DNA from: Slackia faecicanis
Lineage (GTDB): Bacteria; Actinomycetota; Coriobacteriia; Coriobacteriales; Eggerthellaceae
DNA: 64,000 nucleotides
Direction of reading: 5' to 3'
Assembly: GCF_003725295.1 (NCBI RefSeq)
Contig: NZ_QICB01000007.1
Span: 37,355-101,354 of the forward strand
The notes under the pieces: generated by a model
What the model was told of the DNA's origin: nothing
The model's database searches: none
Seen by the model: only the letters and a program-made list of their open reading frames with translations
Translations under genes and position numbers: made by a program
Part shown: one piece after another, positions 18,890-27,654 of the stretch
Layout of the letters: each line of letters begins with the position of its first letter
Numbering within the stretch: position 1 is the stretch's first letter

Positions 18890-19162
18890 ATGGATAAAGC
18901 CATCATCACCGTGGTCGGCCAGGACACCGTGGGCATCATCGCTCGCGTTTGCACGTACTTGTCCGATAGCAATGTCAACGTTTTGGATATTTCCCAGACC
19001 ATCATCGACGGGTTCTTCAACATGATGATGATCGTGGACGTCACCGATGCCGGCAAAGACTTCGGCGCCATGGTCGGCGACCTCGAGGCGCTCGGCGAAG
19101 AAATCGGCGTACGCATCCGCTGCCAGAAGGAAGAGATTTTCACGAAGATGCACAGGGTCTAG
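18890..19162 (+). CDS. ACT domain protein (UPF0237 type)
   Basis: A 90-residue single ACT domain: MDKAIITVVGQDTVGIIARVCTYL followed by NVNVLDISQTIIDGFFNMMMIVD. Length and sequence fit the UPF0237 family of small ACT proteins thought to bind an amino acid. CAAGGAGG lies 9 nt before the ATG. In many genomes, as here, it directly precedes a PFL/UPF0210 protein, suggesting a joint unknown function. Confidence 0.92.
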   Translation: MDKAIITVVGQDTVGIIARVCTYLSDSNVNVLDISQTIIDGFFNMMMIVDVTDAGKDFGAMVGDLEALGEEIGVRIRCQKEEIFTKMHRV

Positions 19163-19412
19163 GAGTTCCGTCGGTTTGACGGCCGACGGAGCCGCTCGTC
19201 CGGCTGCGGAGGAGCGGGGCGGGGCATTCGACGCTCCGAGTCCTTGTCGCGTGTCGAAGTGCGCTTCCTCGGCCTTTCTCGCCGACTGCCCTCGCCGCGC
19301 CCGCCCTCGCCCGCGTTGCGGCGGCTTATGGGCTCGCCTGTCTCGTCATGCTTCGGCGACTCGAGCGATTGCGGGTGTTTGGAATGTTCCCATCGAATGA
19401 AAGGCATGGTTC

Positions 19413-20777
19413 ATGCTGAATATCATGGAGGTCCATGAGACCAATCAGATGATCGAGCAGGAAAAGCTCGACGTGCGCACCATCACCATGGGCATCAGCC
19501 TGCTCGACTGCGCGTGCGACGATGTGGACGAGCTATGCGACAATATATATAAGAAGATCGTCTCGTACGCCAAAGACCTCGTTCCCACGGGGCAGGCGAT
19601 CGAGCGCGAATACGGCATTCCCATCGTGAACAAGCGCATTTCCGTGACGCCTATCGCGCTGGTAGGCGCCCGCGCATGCAAGACCACGGACGATTTCGTC
19701 AAAGTGATACACGCGCTCGATAGGGCGGCGGCCGAGGTGGGCGTGAACTTCCTGGGCGGATATTCGGCCCTCGTGAGCAAATCGATGACGCCGGCCGAAG
19801 AGCTGCTTATCCGCTCGATTCCTCAGGCGCTCGCCGAAACCGAGCGCGTCTGCGCCAGCGTGAACGTCGGCTCCACGAAAACGGGCATCAACATGGATGC
19901 CGTGAAGCTGATGGGCGAAGTGGTGCGCCAGACTGCCGAGGCCACGGCCGATAACGACAGCCTCGGCTGCGCGAAGCTCGTGGTGTTCTGCAACGCCCCC
20001 GACGACAACCCGTTCATGGCCGGCGCCTTCCACGGCGTCACCGAGGGCGATGCCGTGGTCAACGTGGGCGTTTCCGGCCCCGGCGTGGTGAAAAGCGCGC
20101 TCGAGGCCGCGCGCGGCAAAGACTTCGAGGTGCTGTGCGAGACCATCAAGAAAACCGCGTTCAAGATCACGCGCGTCGGCCAGCTGGTGGCTCAGGAAGC
20201 AAGCCGCAGGCTGGGCGTGCCGTTCGGCATCATCGACCTGTCGCTTGCCCCGACGCCCGCGGTGGGCGATTCGGTGGGCGAGATTCTCGAGGAAATCGGC
20301 CTGGAACAGGTGGGCGCGCCCGGCACCACGGCGGCGCTCGCCATGCTCAACGACCAGGTGAAGAAGGGCGGCGTCATGGCGTCGAGCTATGTCGGCGGCC
20401 TGTCGGGCGCGTTCATTCCCGTGTCCGAGGATAAGAATATGATCGACGCGGCGGCCAACGGTTGCCTGACCATCGAGAAGCTCGAGGCCATGACCTGCGT
20501 CTGCAGCGTGGGCCTGGATATGATCGCCATTCCCGGCGACACCACGGCTTCCACCATTGCGGGCATCATCGCCGACGAGGCGGCGATCGGCATGGTGAAC
20601 CAGAAGACCACGGCCGTGCGCGTGATCCCCGTGATCGGCAAGGGCGTCGGCGAAACGGCCGAGTTCGGCGGCCTGCTGGGATACGCCCCCATCATGCCAG
20701 TGAACACGAAGAGCTGCGAGGCGTTCGTCAGCCGCGGCGGCCGCATTCCCGCGCCGATCCATTCGTTCAAGAATTAA
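19413..20777 (+). CDS. PFL family protein (UPF0210/DUF711)
   Basis: A 454-residue protein with the family start [54 protein letters not shown] and [23 protein letters not shown]. The fold is related to glycyl-radical enzymes of the pyruvate formate-lyase type, but no glycyl-radical motif is seen and the function is unknown. It is about 250 bp downstream of its usual ACT-domain partner. The ATG of [13 protein letters not shown] is chosen because family members start at the same place; AAAGG lies upstream. Confidence 0.92.
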   Translation: MLNIMEVHETNQMIEQEKLDVRTITMGISLLDCACDDVDELCDNIYKKIVSYAKDLVPTGQAIEREYGIPIVNKRISVTPIALVGARACKTTDDFVKVIHALDRAAAEVGVNFLGGYSALVSKSMTPAEELLIRSIPQALAETERVCASVNVGSTKTGINMDAVKLMGEVVRQTAEATADNDSLGCAKLVVFCNAPDDNPFMAGAFHGVTEGDAVVNVGVSGPGVVKSALEAARGKDFEVLCETIKKTAFKITRVGQLVAQEASRRLGVPFGIIDLSLAPTPAVGDSVGEILEEIGLEQVGAPGTTAALAMLNDQVKKGGVMASSYVGGLSGAFIPVSEDKNMIDAAANGCLTIEKLEAMTCVCSVGLDMIAIPGDTTASTIAGIIADEAAIGMVNQKTTAVRVIPVIGKGVGETAEFGGLLGYAPIMPVNTKSCEAFVSRGGRIPAPIHSFKN

Positions 20778-21048
20778 GCCGTTCGGCGCATCGGCGCCGC
20801 GCGCGGTTTCAAACGCCGTCGGGCCAGCGGGCTCGGCGGCGTTTTTTCGTTGCAGGGCGAAGCCGCGGGGAAGAGGTCGAGGCGCGCTTGTGCCGTTCTT
20901 CGCGTTTTGCCCGCCCGGCCGCGCGGGCGCCCTTTCGCGCCGGCCTATAATCGTGGACATTGTCCGACGCCCTCGCACGGAGGCGGCGCTTGCGGGCCCG
21001 TCGCGCGGGCCGCGTTTCGGTCGGACCGGTCAAAGCAAGGAGACGAAC

Positions 21049-21930
21049 GTGTCGTATGTTGAAATAACCAGTCTGGACGATCCTCGGCTCGATGCCTATG
21101 CGCGCCTGACCGAGGCCCAGCTGCGCAATAAGCTCGAGCCCGAGAAGGGCATCTTCATCGCCGAGAGCATCAAGGTGATCGATCGCGCGCTCGCGGGCGG
21201 CATGCAGCCCGTTTCGGTGCTGATGACGCCCGAATGGAAAGAGGCCGCGGCTTCGACGATCGAGGCGATCGAGCGTGCGGGCGCACAGCTTGGGCTCGAT
21301 GTGCCGGTGTTCGTGGCGCCCGAGGCCGAGCTGAAGAAGCTGACCGGCTTCGCGTTGACGCGCGGCATCTTGTGCGCCATGCGCCGCCCCGCGCTGCTGA
21401 GCGTCGAGGAACTGCTGGCGGGCATCGACGAGGCCCGCGCCGCAGCGGAAAACGATGACGGCCGCCGCCGTATCGCCGTGCTGGAAGGCATCGTCGACCA
21501 CACCAACGTCGGCGCCATCTTCCGCTCGGCCGCTGCGCTGGGCATCGATGCCGTGCTCGTCACGCCGACGTGCTGCGACCCGCTGTATCGCCGCGCCGTG
21601 CGCGTGTCCATGGGCACGGTGTTTCAGGTGCCGTGGACGCGCATCGGCGAAACCGTGCGCGATTGGCCCGCGGCGGGTCTGGAAACGCTGGGCAGGCTCG
21701 GCTACAAAACGGCGGCCATGGCGCTTTCGGACGATTCGGTTCCGCTGGGTGACGAAACGCTTGCCGCATGCGACAAGCTGGCGCTCGTGTTCGGCACCGA
21801 AGGCGACGGGCTGTCGCATCGCACGATCGAAGGGTGCGATTTCACGGTGCGCATCCCGATGATGCACGGCGTCGACAGCCTTAACGTGGCGGCCGCATCG
21901 GCGGTCACGTTCTGGGAGCTGTGTCGTTAG
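21049..21930 (+). CDS. TrmH-family RNA 2'-O-methyltransferase
   Basis: A 293-residue SpoU/TrmH methyltransferase with the three family motifs: VLEGIVDHTNVGAIFRSAAA, LVFGTEGDGLS, and IPMMHGVDSLNVAAASAV. The first 110 residues form an L30e-like substrate-binding domain (KGIFIAESIKVIDRAL). It methylates a ribose in rRNA or tRNA; the exact site cannot be told. The GTG start follows AAGGAGACGAAC. A TATAAT lies about 100 bp upstream (20945-20950). Confidence 0.92.
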   Translation: MSYVEITSLDDPRLDAYARLTEAQLRNKLEPEKGIFIAESIKVIDRALAGGMQPVSVLMTPEWKEAAASTIEAIERAGAQLGLDVPVFVAPEAELKKLTGFALTRGILCAMRRPALLSVEELLAGIDEARAAAENDDGRRRIAVLEGIVDHTNVGAIFRSAAALGIDAVLVTPTCCDPLYRRAVRVSMGTVFQVPWTRIGETVRDWPAAGLETLGRLGYKTAAMALSDDSVPLGDETLAACDKLALVFGTEGDGLSHRTIEGCDFTVRIPMMHGVDSLNVAAASAVTFWELCR

Positions 21931-22181
21931 CGGCATCGGCACGCGGCGCGGTTCGCGGGGGCGAATCGGGCGGAAGGATGCTTTTTCGACGGTCCGTCGG
22001 CGTTCGAGCCGGCGGACCGTCTTGCGTTCGAGGGGCTTGGGCGGGCCGCCGCTGCGAGCGGTCGGCTTCGCCGGGCGAAAGGAGTTACGCTGCGTTTTGC
22101 CTCGTTTTGATGAATTTCAAGGCGCCGCAAATTCCAGGAAAACTTTTTCCGGTGGGGGAGAAAGTTTTAAACACAAGATGC

Positions 22182-22456
22182 TGTGGAATCCACCAAGTTT
22201 TCAACATTCTTTGAGTAATAAGTGTAAAACAAGGTCTTAAGTTACTTTTCGATACTTGAATATATGGAAGAAAAACCCAAGGTGACACCAGGTGTTGTTG
22301 AAAACCCCTGCGTTATCAAGGTATGTGGAAGAAACTATTAACAAGAATGTTGAAAAGTGTGTCTTGTTGAAAAAGTTATCAACAGTGAAAAAGCTTGCAG
22401 TTTTCAATAAAAAATTTAAAAAGTATTAGTAACTAAGTATTTATTTAATACTAATA
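22182..22456. repeat. Cluster of DnaA-box-like 9-mers next to an AT-rich inverted repeat
   Basis: TTTTCAACA or its complement occurs at 22198-22206, 22296-22304, 22348-22356 and 22365-22373, and TTATCAACA at 22376-22384. Related TGTGGAAnn sites are at 22182 and 22324, and TTATCAAGG at about 22312. These are one mismatch from the DnaA box TTWTNCACA. Immediately downstream is a block of about 60 bp with almost no GC, holding an 8-bp inverted repeat (TATTAGTA at 22424-22431, TACTAATA at 22449-22456). The arrangement resembles an origin or a DnaA-titration site. Confidence 0.5.
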
Positions 22457-22537
22457 AGGTCGGCACGGTAGACTGAAAGGGAGCCGCCGAACAGCGCAAT
22501 GGCGTGCTCGCATACGGCGTCGTGCGGCTGCGGCGTC

Positions 22538-22602
22538 ATTCATGTTGGATGGAATCCAAGAAGCAATAAGAAACAGGGTTACTGATAGTAACCAACATGA
22601 AT
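22538..22602 (+). promoter_or_regulatory. Two mutually exclusive inverted repeats in the leader of the gamma-CA-like gene
   Basis: The outer arms ATTCATGTTGG (22538-22548) and CCAACATGAAT (22592-22602) pair over 11 bp. The inner arms GGTTACT (22577-22583) and AGTAACC (22587-22593) pair over 7 bp and share two bases with the outer 3' arm. Only one hairpin can form, and the outer 3' arm abuts the GGAGG Shine-Dalgarno. Confidence 0.45.
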
Positions 22603-22614
22603 GGAGGAACCGAA

Positions 22615-23142
22615 ATGATCATCGAGTTCAAGGGAATGCGTCCCGACATCGATAAGGCGGCCTACATCGCGGAGAATGCGACCATCAGCGGCGACGTGAC
22701 GCTCGGCGAGAACAGCTCCGTATGGTTCAACGCCGTCATGCGCGCCGAGGTGGCCCCCATCACCGTGGGCGCTCTGAGCAACGTGCAGGACCACGTGATG
22801 CTTCATGCCGATTACGATTGCCCCGTCACGATCGGCGACCGTGTTTCGATCGGCCACAGCGCCATCGTGCACGGCGCCACGATCGAAGACCGCGTGATCG
22901 TGGGTATGGGCGCCATCGTGATGAACGGCGCCGTCATCGGCGAAGGTTCCATCATCGCCGCGGGCGCGCTGGTGAAGGAGGGCATGGTCGTTCCGCCCTA
23001 TTCGCTGGTGGCAGGCGTTCCCGGCGTGGTGAAGAAGACCTTCGAGCCCGGCCAGCGTCCGCAGGAGCACAACGACGAGGTGTACACCGACGACGCCTTC
23101 GCCTACGCCGCGGCCCCGCATTACCCGGTTCCCGTGAAATAG
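22615..23142 (+). CDS. Gamma-carbonic anhydrase-like hexapeptide-repeat protein
   Basis: A 175-residue left-handed beta-helix protein with repeated [IV]-G-x4 hexapeptides (ATISGDVTLGENSSVW, VTIGDRVSIGHSAIVHG). The zinc-ligand pattern of gamma-class enzymes is present: His in NVQDHVMLH, then His in IGHSAIVHG. RAEVAPITVGALSNVQD is the conserved turn. It may be a true carbonic anhydrase or a PaaY/YrdA-type relative. GGAGG lies before the ATG at 22615 rather than the ATG six codons upstream. A terminator hairpin follows the stop. Confidence 0.9.
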   Translation: MIIEFKGMRPDIDKAAYIAENATISGDVTLGENSSVWFNAVMRAEVAPITVGALSNVQDHVMLHADYDCPVTIGDRVSIGHSAIVHGATIEDRVIVGMGAIVMNGAVIGEGSIIAAGALVKEGMVVPPYSLVAGVPGVVKKTFEPGQRPQEHNDEVYTDDAFAYAAAPHYPVPVK

Positions 23143-23167
23143 CGCATATCCAAGAATGTATGAGAAG

Positions 23168-23193
23168 AAGGCGGCCTGTAGGCCGCTTTCTTT
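23168..23193 (+). terminator. Terminator after the gamma-CA-like gene
   Basis: A nine-pair stem AAGGCGGCC (23168-23176) / GGCCGCTTT (23181-23189), including one G-T wobble, has a TGTA loop and ends in TTTCTTT. The hairpin and its downstream flank recur at 47082. Confidence 0.75.
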
Positions 23194-23376
23194 GCGCATA
23201 TGCGGACGGCGTGCGTTTTGGGGCGAGCGGTAGAGCCTTTTGAGAGGCGCGATTTATTACCTGGATGGGATGAAATCGGGACTTATAAATATATCCTCGC
23301 GAAAGCTTCTTTGCTACCATGAGAGCATGGTTTGCAGATATCGGCTGTTTGATGTTTTGCTCTGATTTAATTTGTT

Positions 23377-23494
23377 GAAAAAAGAAAGAACCCTTTCGGG
23401 TTCTTCGATTCCCATCTAAATGGGGCTGCTATATGCAGCGGGTGAGGCAGAGCCTTTATTTTGACTCGCAGCGTCACTCTGGGTAAGAGCAACG
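23377..23494 (-). ncRNA. tracrRNA of the type II-A CRISPR system
   Basis: On the plus strand 23468-23493 reads almost like the CRISPR repeat (GCAGCGTCAyTCTGGGTAA, then AGCAAC), so the minus-strand transcript is an anti-repeat. Reading on, the minus strand gives GAGTCAAAATAAAGGCT, closely matching the lower stem and nexus of the S. pyogenes tracrRNA. Small stems follow: GGC-TCT-GCC, GCTGC/GCAGC (23425-23439) and CCCAT/ATGGG (23411-23424). The end is a rho-independent terminator (8-bp stem 23386-23405, then T-C-T6). Predicted length is about 117 nt. It pairs with the crRNA repeat and, with RNase III, matures guides for Cas9. Confidence 0.88.
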
Positions 23495-23499
23495 AGGGC

Positions 23500-23528
23500 A
23501 TAGTATCAAATGGGAGGGAGTGCTTCAA
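23500..23528 (-). promoter_or_regulatory. Predicted tracrRNA promoter overlapping the cas9 ribosome-binding site
   Basis: On the minus strand TTGAAG (23523-23528), a 17-bp spacer, then TACTAT (23500-23505). A start 6-7 nt further on falls at about 23493, exactly the outer end of the anti-repeat. The same bases on the plus strand include the cas9 Shine-Dalgarno (GGGAGGGAG, 23512-23520). Confidence 0.6.
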
Positions 23529-23529
23529 G

Positions 23530-26500
23530 GTGAATCTGAGGAACGTCGGTGATTACTATATCGGACTCGATATCGGCACGAACTCCGTCGGATGGGCCGT
23601 TGTCGATGAAGACGGCGATCTGTGTAAATTCAAAGGCAAGAATACGTGGGGGAGTCGTTTGTTCGATCAGGCGAAAACCGCCGCCGACACGAGGATGTCG
23701 CGCACGCTTCGTCGTCGTTACGGCCGCCGCAAGCAGCGAATCCAGGACCTGCGCGCATTTCTCTATCCCGACATCGAAAAGGTCGATCCTGATTTCTTCT
23801 GCCGCATGGCTCAGTCGGCCCTTGTGAAGGATGATCGCGACTTTGCAAGTAAGTTCACCTTTTTCGTAGGTGACGAATACGACGATGCCGATTTCTATTC
23901 TCGCGAAGGCGGATATCCGACAATCTACCACCTCCGACATGCTCTGGTAACTTCGAGCGAGAAGGTGGATATACGCCTTGTGTACCTCGCCCTTCATCAC
24001 ATGATGAAGTATCGAGGCAATTTTTTGGTTGAGGGGGAGATGTCTGCGGCAGACGCCGATGCTGGTGCTGCTGTCGAGAATTTCCTTTCTGCGTTTGAGT
24101 TGTATTTCGAGGAAAAGGGAGTCGACTATCTTCGTCAGGACACCGACGCAAGCGCTTTGATACTTGCGCTAGGCGACACTTCCAAAGTGAGGGCGGTGCG
24201 TCGAGATGATTTCGCTGCGGCCCTCGGGCTGCCGAAATCGGAGGCTGCTGCAGCGAAGGAGATAGCGAAGGCGGCATTCGGTTATAAGGCGAATTTCTCA
24301 AAGATCATTCCTCTAGACGAGGCGAGCGATGCGTCGTTCGCGCTTAGTGACGAGGCAAAGTCACAGAGCTTCGAGGACGAGGTGTTGCCCGAGGAGTATG
24401 CCGACCTTTACGCTTCGCTCAAGGAGTTGCACGGTGCCTATTTGCTTTCGGGTATTTTGTCCGACGCCCAGGGCGAAACTCTTTCCGCGGCAATGGTTCG
24501 TCGTTGGGAGGATCATCGTGCCGACCTGAAGAAGCTGAAGAGTCTTGTGCGACGCTATTGCCCCAAGGACGATCAGGGGGTCAATCGAATCTACAACTTG
24601 ATATTCAGGGGCGCCCGCTATGCCGATGGCACGTATAAGAAAAAGAAAGATGCGAAGGGGTATACGTCCTACATTCTAGGAAGCGTCTCCCGCGATGATT
24701 TCTATGCGGAGCTAAAGAAGCAGATTGCTCCGTTTGCGGATTCTTTCGTTGATGACGATGCTCGATTCTGGGATGAGTCCCTGCAAAAGATGGAGGACGG
24801 AACGTTCCTGCGAAAACTCAGGACCAGCGAGAACGGCGCGATCCCCCATCAGCTCCATTTGGAGGAGATGCGAGCTGTTATCGATAATCAAAAAGCGTAT
24901 TATCCTACCCTCGCCGAACACGGGGAAGAGATTTGCCAGCTACTCGCGTTTCGTCTGCCTTATTATGTGGGCCCCTTGGGTAAGGAAAGCAATCCGAATC
25001 GCAAGAAGCCGTTCGGGTGGGCCGTCCGCAAGCCGGGAAAAGAGTCCGAGCCCGTGCGCCCTTGGAACTTCGATGACGTCATCGATAGGGACGCGTGTGC
25101 GGAGGCGTTCATTACGAATTTGACTGGTGAGTGCAGCTACTACCTCGGTAAGAAGGTCATTCCTAAAAACTCTCTTCTGTACAGCGAATTTTGCGTTCGT
25201 CAGGAACTTAACGTATGCAAACATGATGCCGACGGCGAGCGGTTTGTCCGCATGGATGTCGAAACGGTGCAGGCGATCTACGATGATGTATTCAAGAAGA
25301 AAACTCGCGTGAAGGTCGCGGATGTCGAGGAGTACCTGAAGAGCCGTTTCGGGTCTCACTATAAGATCAAGGGCACTCAGCGTGAAACGGAGTTTGCGTC
25401 TTCGTTGCGCTCGTATGTCGATTTCGCTTGCATTCTTGAGCGCCCCATTGAAACGTTTGAGGACTACGAGATGGTTGAAAACCTTATCTTGTGGGTTACG
25501 GTGTTCGAGGACAAGGACATACTCAAGCGGCGCGTCAACACGACGTATGGCCCTGTCGAGTGCGGTGGAAACGGTGCTCTTTCGCGTGCTCAGGTGAAGC
25601 GTATTTGTAAGCTGCGTTATACGGGCTGGTCCAATTTGTCCCGGGAATTCCTCGAGGAGTTGAGGGTTGATTATCAGGGTCGCAGCACCTGCATTATGGA
25701 CGTGCTGCGCGATAGCGATCGATCGACCCCCATGAACCTGATGGAGATTCTTGCCGACGAAAGGTTCGGTTTCAAACCGCTTCTCGATGCAAGGAACCAG
25801 GAGTTTTTGCACAATAGGTCAAATGACTTGCTGGATGACATTCCTGGGTCTCCCGCAATTAAACGCGGCATCAATCAGAGCCTGAAAATCGTCGATGAAA
25901 TCGTTTCGATCGTCGGTCATGCGCCTGCGAAGATTTGCGTAGAGATGGCTCGCGAGGAAGTGGGCAAGACAAAGGGCAAGCGCACTACGACTCGTTATAA
26001 GCAAATAGAAAACCTGTATGCCGCCATTACGAAAGACATGGCTCTATACGAGGGGCAGAAGGACCTCAAGAGCGAACTGTCTAGGCATAAAGACGGATTG
26101 GATAGCAAGCGTCTCTATCTGTATTTTCTCCAACGTGGAAAGTGTGCATATAGCGGCGAGCCGCTGGATATAGCGAACTTGTCCCTTTATCACATCGACC
26201 ACATTGTGCCTCAATCGGTCGTGAAGGACGATTCCATCGACAACATGGTGCTGGTGAAGCAGTCCGAAAACGAACGCAAGCTTGACGAGTATCCGCTGCC
26301 TGCCGCCATGCGCAGCCGTTGTTTCGCTCGATGGGCCAGTTGGCATGATGCGAAGCTGATGAGTGATAAAAAATTCAATGCTCTGACGACCGACAGGGTG
26401 ACCGATCGCCAGGCGAAGGGATTCATCAACAGGCAGCTTGTTGAAACGCGTCAGATTTCGAAGCACGTCGTTACATTGTTGCAATCGATTTATCCCGACT

Positions 26501-27654
26501 CGACGATCGAAACGGTCAAGGCGGAGCTTTCCCATAATCTTCGAGTGCAGTATGGGTTCTATAAGGTGCGTGCCGTGAACGATTGGCATCATGCTCATGA
26601 TGCCTACTTGGCATGTCAGCTCAGCAGATTCGTGGCGACTCGTTTTCCCCGCATTTCCGAAGACTTCGACTATGGAACGTTCTCTCGGTTTGCCGTTGCG
26701 ACGAAAAAGGCTACGAAGAGCCATGCCGGTTTGATCGTGAATAGCTTCGGCATCAATGGATTCGACCCCGAAACGGGCGAAGTGTTTCGAGATTCGTGGC
26801 ATGGAGAATACGAGGTGGAGCGAATAAGGAAGTGCCTGAATTACAAAGACTGCTTCGTTTCGCGCAAGGTTGAAAAACTGACGGGTTCGTTCTGGAACCA
26901 GACGGTGTATTCGCCTCGTGGCAAGAGCGACAAGGCTATTCCTTTGAAGGCGAATCTTCCTGTGGACAGGTATGGGCACTACGAGAGTGTTAGCTATGCA
27001 TTTTACAGCGTTGTTGAGCATGCAGAGGTAGTGCGTGGCAAGAAGAAGCGCAAGGTGTCCATGGTTGGCATTCCCGTGAATGTGTCATACGGAATCAAGG
27101 ACGAAGATGACTTGAGGGAGTATGTCGATTCTCGCTACGAGGAAGCCCGTATTTTGCGTTCATGCGTGATGAAGTATCAGAAGATTGAATGGGGCGGTGT
27201 CGAATATTACCTGACATCGCCGTCCGAGATGATTAATGCGCGCCAGTTGTGGCTTCCCAGGAAGTACATGAAGCTGCTCTGCGATTTTGAATCGAAGAGG
27301 GAGGTGGCCGAACGACCCGAAGAGCTAGCTGCGGGGGCGGACGAACTGTTTAGACATTTGTGTGCTGTTGTCGGAGATTACTATCCGAGGTATGGAAAGA
27401 TTGCTGAGAAGCTTTTTGCGGCTAAGGTGTCGGTGGCTTATTGCGGTAAAAGTCTCCCAGAGAAGGTCGTTTCAATTAACGAGCTCCTTTCGATGCTGCA
27501 TTGCGATGCTGGTATAGGCTTGAAATCTCTGAATTTAGCGGGGGCGTCGGGACGAATGAACGGCATCAGCTTCGGAGGGGCGATTTCCGATATCACTTTC
27601 GTCGACTCTTCGGTAACGGGAATGTTCGAGAGGCGTTCTCAGGTTGAGCTATAG
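23530..27654 (+). CDS. cas9: CRISPR-associated endonuclease Cas9 (type II-A)
   Basis: A 1374-residue protein. It has RuvC-I YYIGLDIGTNSVGWAVVDED (Asp at residue 14), an Arg-rich bridge helix (SRTLRRRYGRRKQR, about residues 57-70), RuvC-II PAKICVEMAREE (about 800), the HNH core LYHIDHIVPQSVVKDDSIDN (about 887-906) and RuvC-III HHAHDAYLACQL (about 1019). The C-terminal 350 residues would include the PAM-interacting domain. It cleaves DNA guided by crRNA:tracrRNA. The GTG at 23530 follows GGGAGGGAG. The more upstream TTG at 23461 lies in the anti-repeat and is rejected. cas1 overlaps its end. GC content is visibly lower than in flanking genes, suggesting transfer. Confidence 0.97.
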   Translation: MNLRNVGDYYIGLDIGTNSVGWAVVDEDGDLCKFKGKNTWGSRLFDQAKTAADTRMSRTLRRRYGRRKQRIQDLRAFLYPDIEKVDPDFFCRMAQSALVKDDRDFASKFTFFVGDEYDDADFYSREGGYPTIYHLRHALVTSSEKVDIRLVYLALHHMMKYRGNFLVEGEMSAADADAGAAVENFLSAFELYFEEKGVDYLRQDTDASALILALGDTSKVRAVRRDDFAAALGLPKSEAAAAKEIAKAAFGYKANFSKIIPLDEASDASFALSDEAKSQSFEDEVLPEEYADLYASLKELHGAYLLSGILSDAQGETLSAAMVRRWEDHRADLKKLKSLVRRYCPKDDQGVNRIYNLIFRGARYADGTYKKKKDAKGYTSYILGSVSRDDFYAELKKQIAPFADSFVDDDARFWDESLQKMEDGTFLRKLRTSENGAIPHQLHLEEMRAVIDNQKAYYPTLAEHGEEICQLLAFRLPYYVGPLGKESNPNRKKPFGWAVRKPGKESEPVRPWNFDDVIDRDACAEAFITNLTGECSYYLGKKVIPKNSLLYSEFCVRQELNVCKHDADGERFVRMDVETVQAIYDDVFKKKTRVKVADVEEYLKSRFGSHYKIKGTQRETEFASSLRSYVDFACILERPIETFEDYEMVENLILWVTVFEDKDILKRRVNTTYGPVECGGNGALSRAQVKRICKLRYTGWSNLSREFLEELRVDYQGRSTCIMDVLRDSDRSTPMNLMEILADERFGFKPLLDARNQEFLHNRSNDLLDDIPGSPAIKRGINQSLKIVDEIVSIVGHAPAKICVEMAREEVGKTKGKRTTTRYKQIENLYAAITKDMALYEGQKDLKSELSRHKDGLDSKRLYLYFLQRGKCAYSGEPLDIANLSLYHIDHIVPQSVVKDDSIDNMVLVKQSENERKLDEYPLPAAMRSRCFARWASWHDAKLMSDKKFNALTTDRVTDRQAKGFINRQLVETRQISKHVVTLLQSIYPDSTIETVKAELSHNLRVQYGFYKVRAVNDWHHAHDAYLACQLSRFVATRFPRISEDFDYGTFSRFAVATKKATKSHAGLIVNSFGINGFDPETGEVFRDSWHGEYEVERIRKCLNYKDCFVSRKVEKLTGSFWNQTVYSPRGKSDKAIPLKANLPVDRYGHYESVSYAFYSVVEHAEVVRGKKKRKVSMVGIPVNVSYGIKDEDDLREYVDSRYEEARILRSCVMKYQKIEWGGVEYYLTSPSEMINARQLWLPRKYMKLLCDFESKREVAERPEELAAGADELFRHLCAVVGDYYPRYGKIAEKLFAAKVSVAYCGKSLPEKVVSINELLSMLHCDAGIGLKSLNLAGASGRMNGISFGGAISDITFVDSSVTGMFERRSQVEL

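Larger units (their letters stand above)
21931..22614. other. Long AT-rich intergenic region
   Basis: About 680 bp without a gene. It begins with a 13-bp GC hairpin (21988-22000 with 22009-22021) that may end the TrmH transcript. An AT-rich stretch (about 22100-22460) with repeated DnaA-box-like 9-mers follows, then the leader of the carbonic-anhydrase-like gene with two competing inverted repeats. The short frames present show no coding character. Confidence 0.6.

Noticed and set aside
21931..22460. Calling the DnaA-box cluster the chromosomal origin outright
   Set aside because: dnaA, dnaN and recF are absent, and genes on the left side mostly run toward the site, contrary to the usual divergence at oriC. 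It is kept as a hypothesis only.
23461..23529. TTG at 23461 as the cas9 start
   Set aside because: It lies in the tracrRNA anti-repeat and has no Shine-Dalgarno. The GTG at 23530 has GGGAGGGAG at good distance and gives the normal Cas9 N-terminus.
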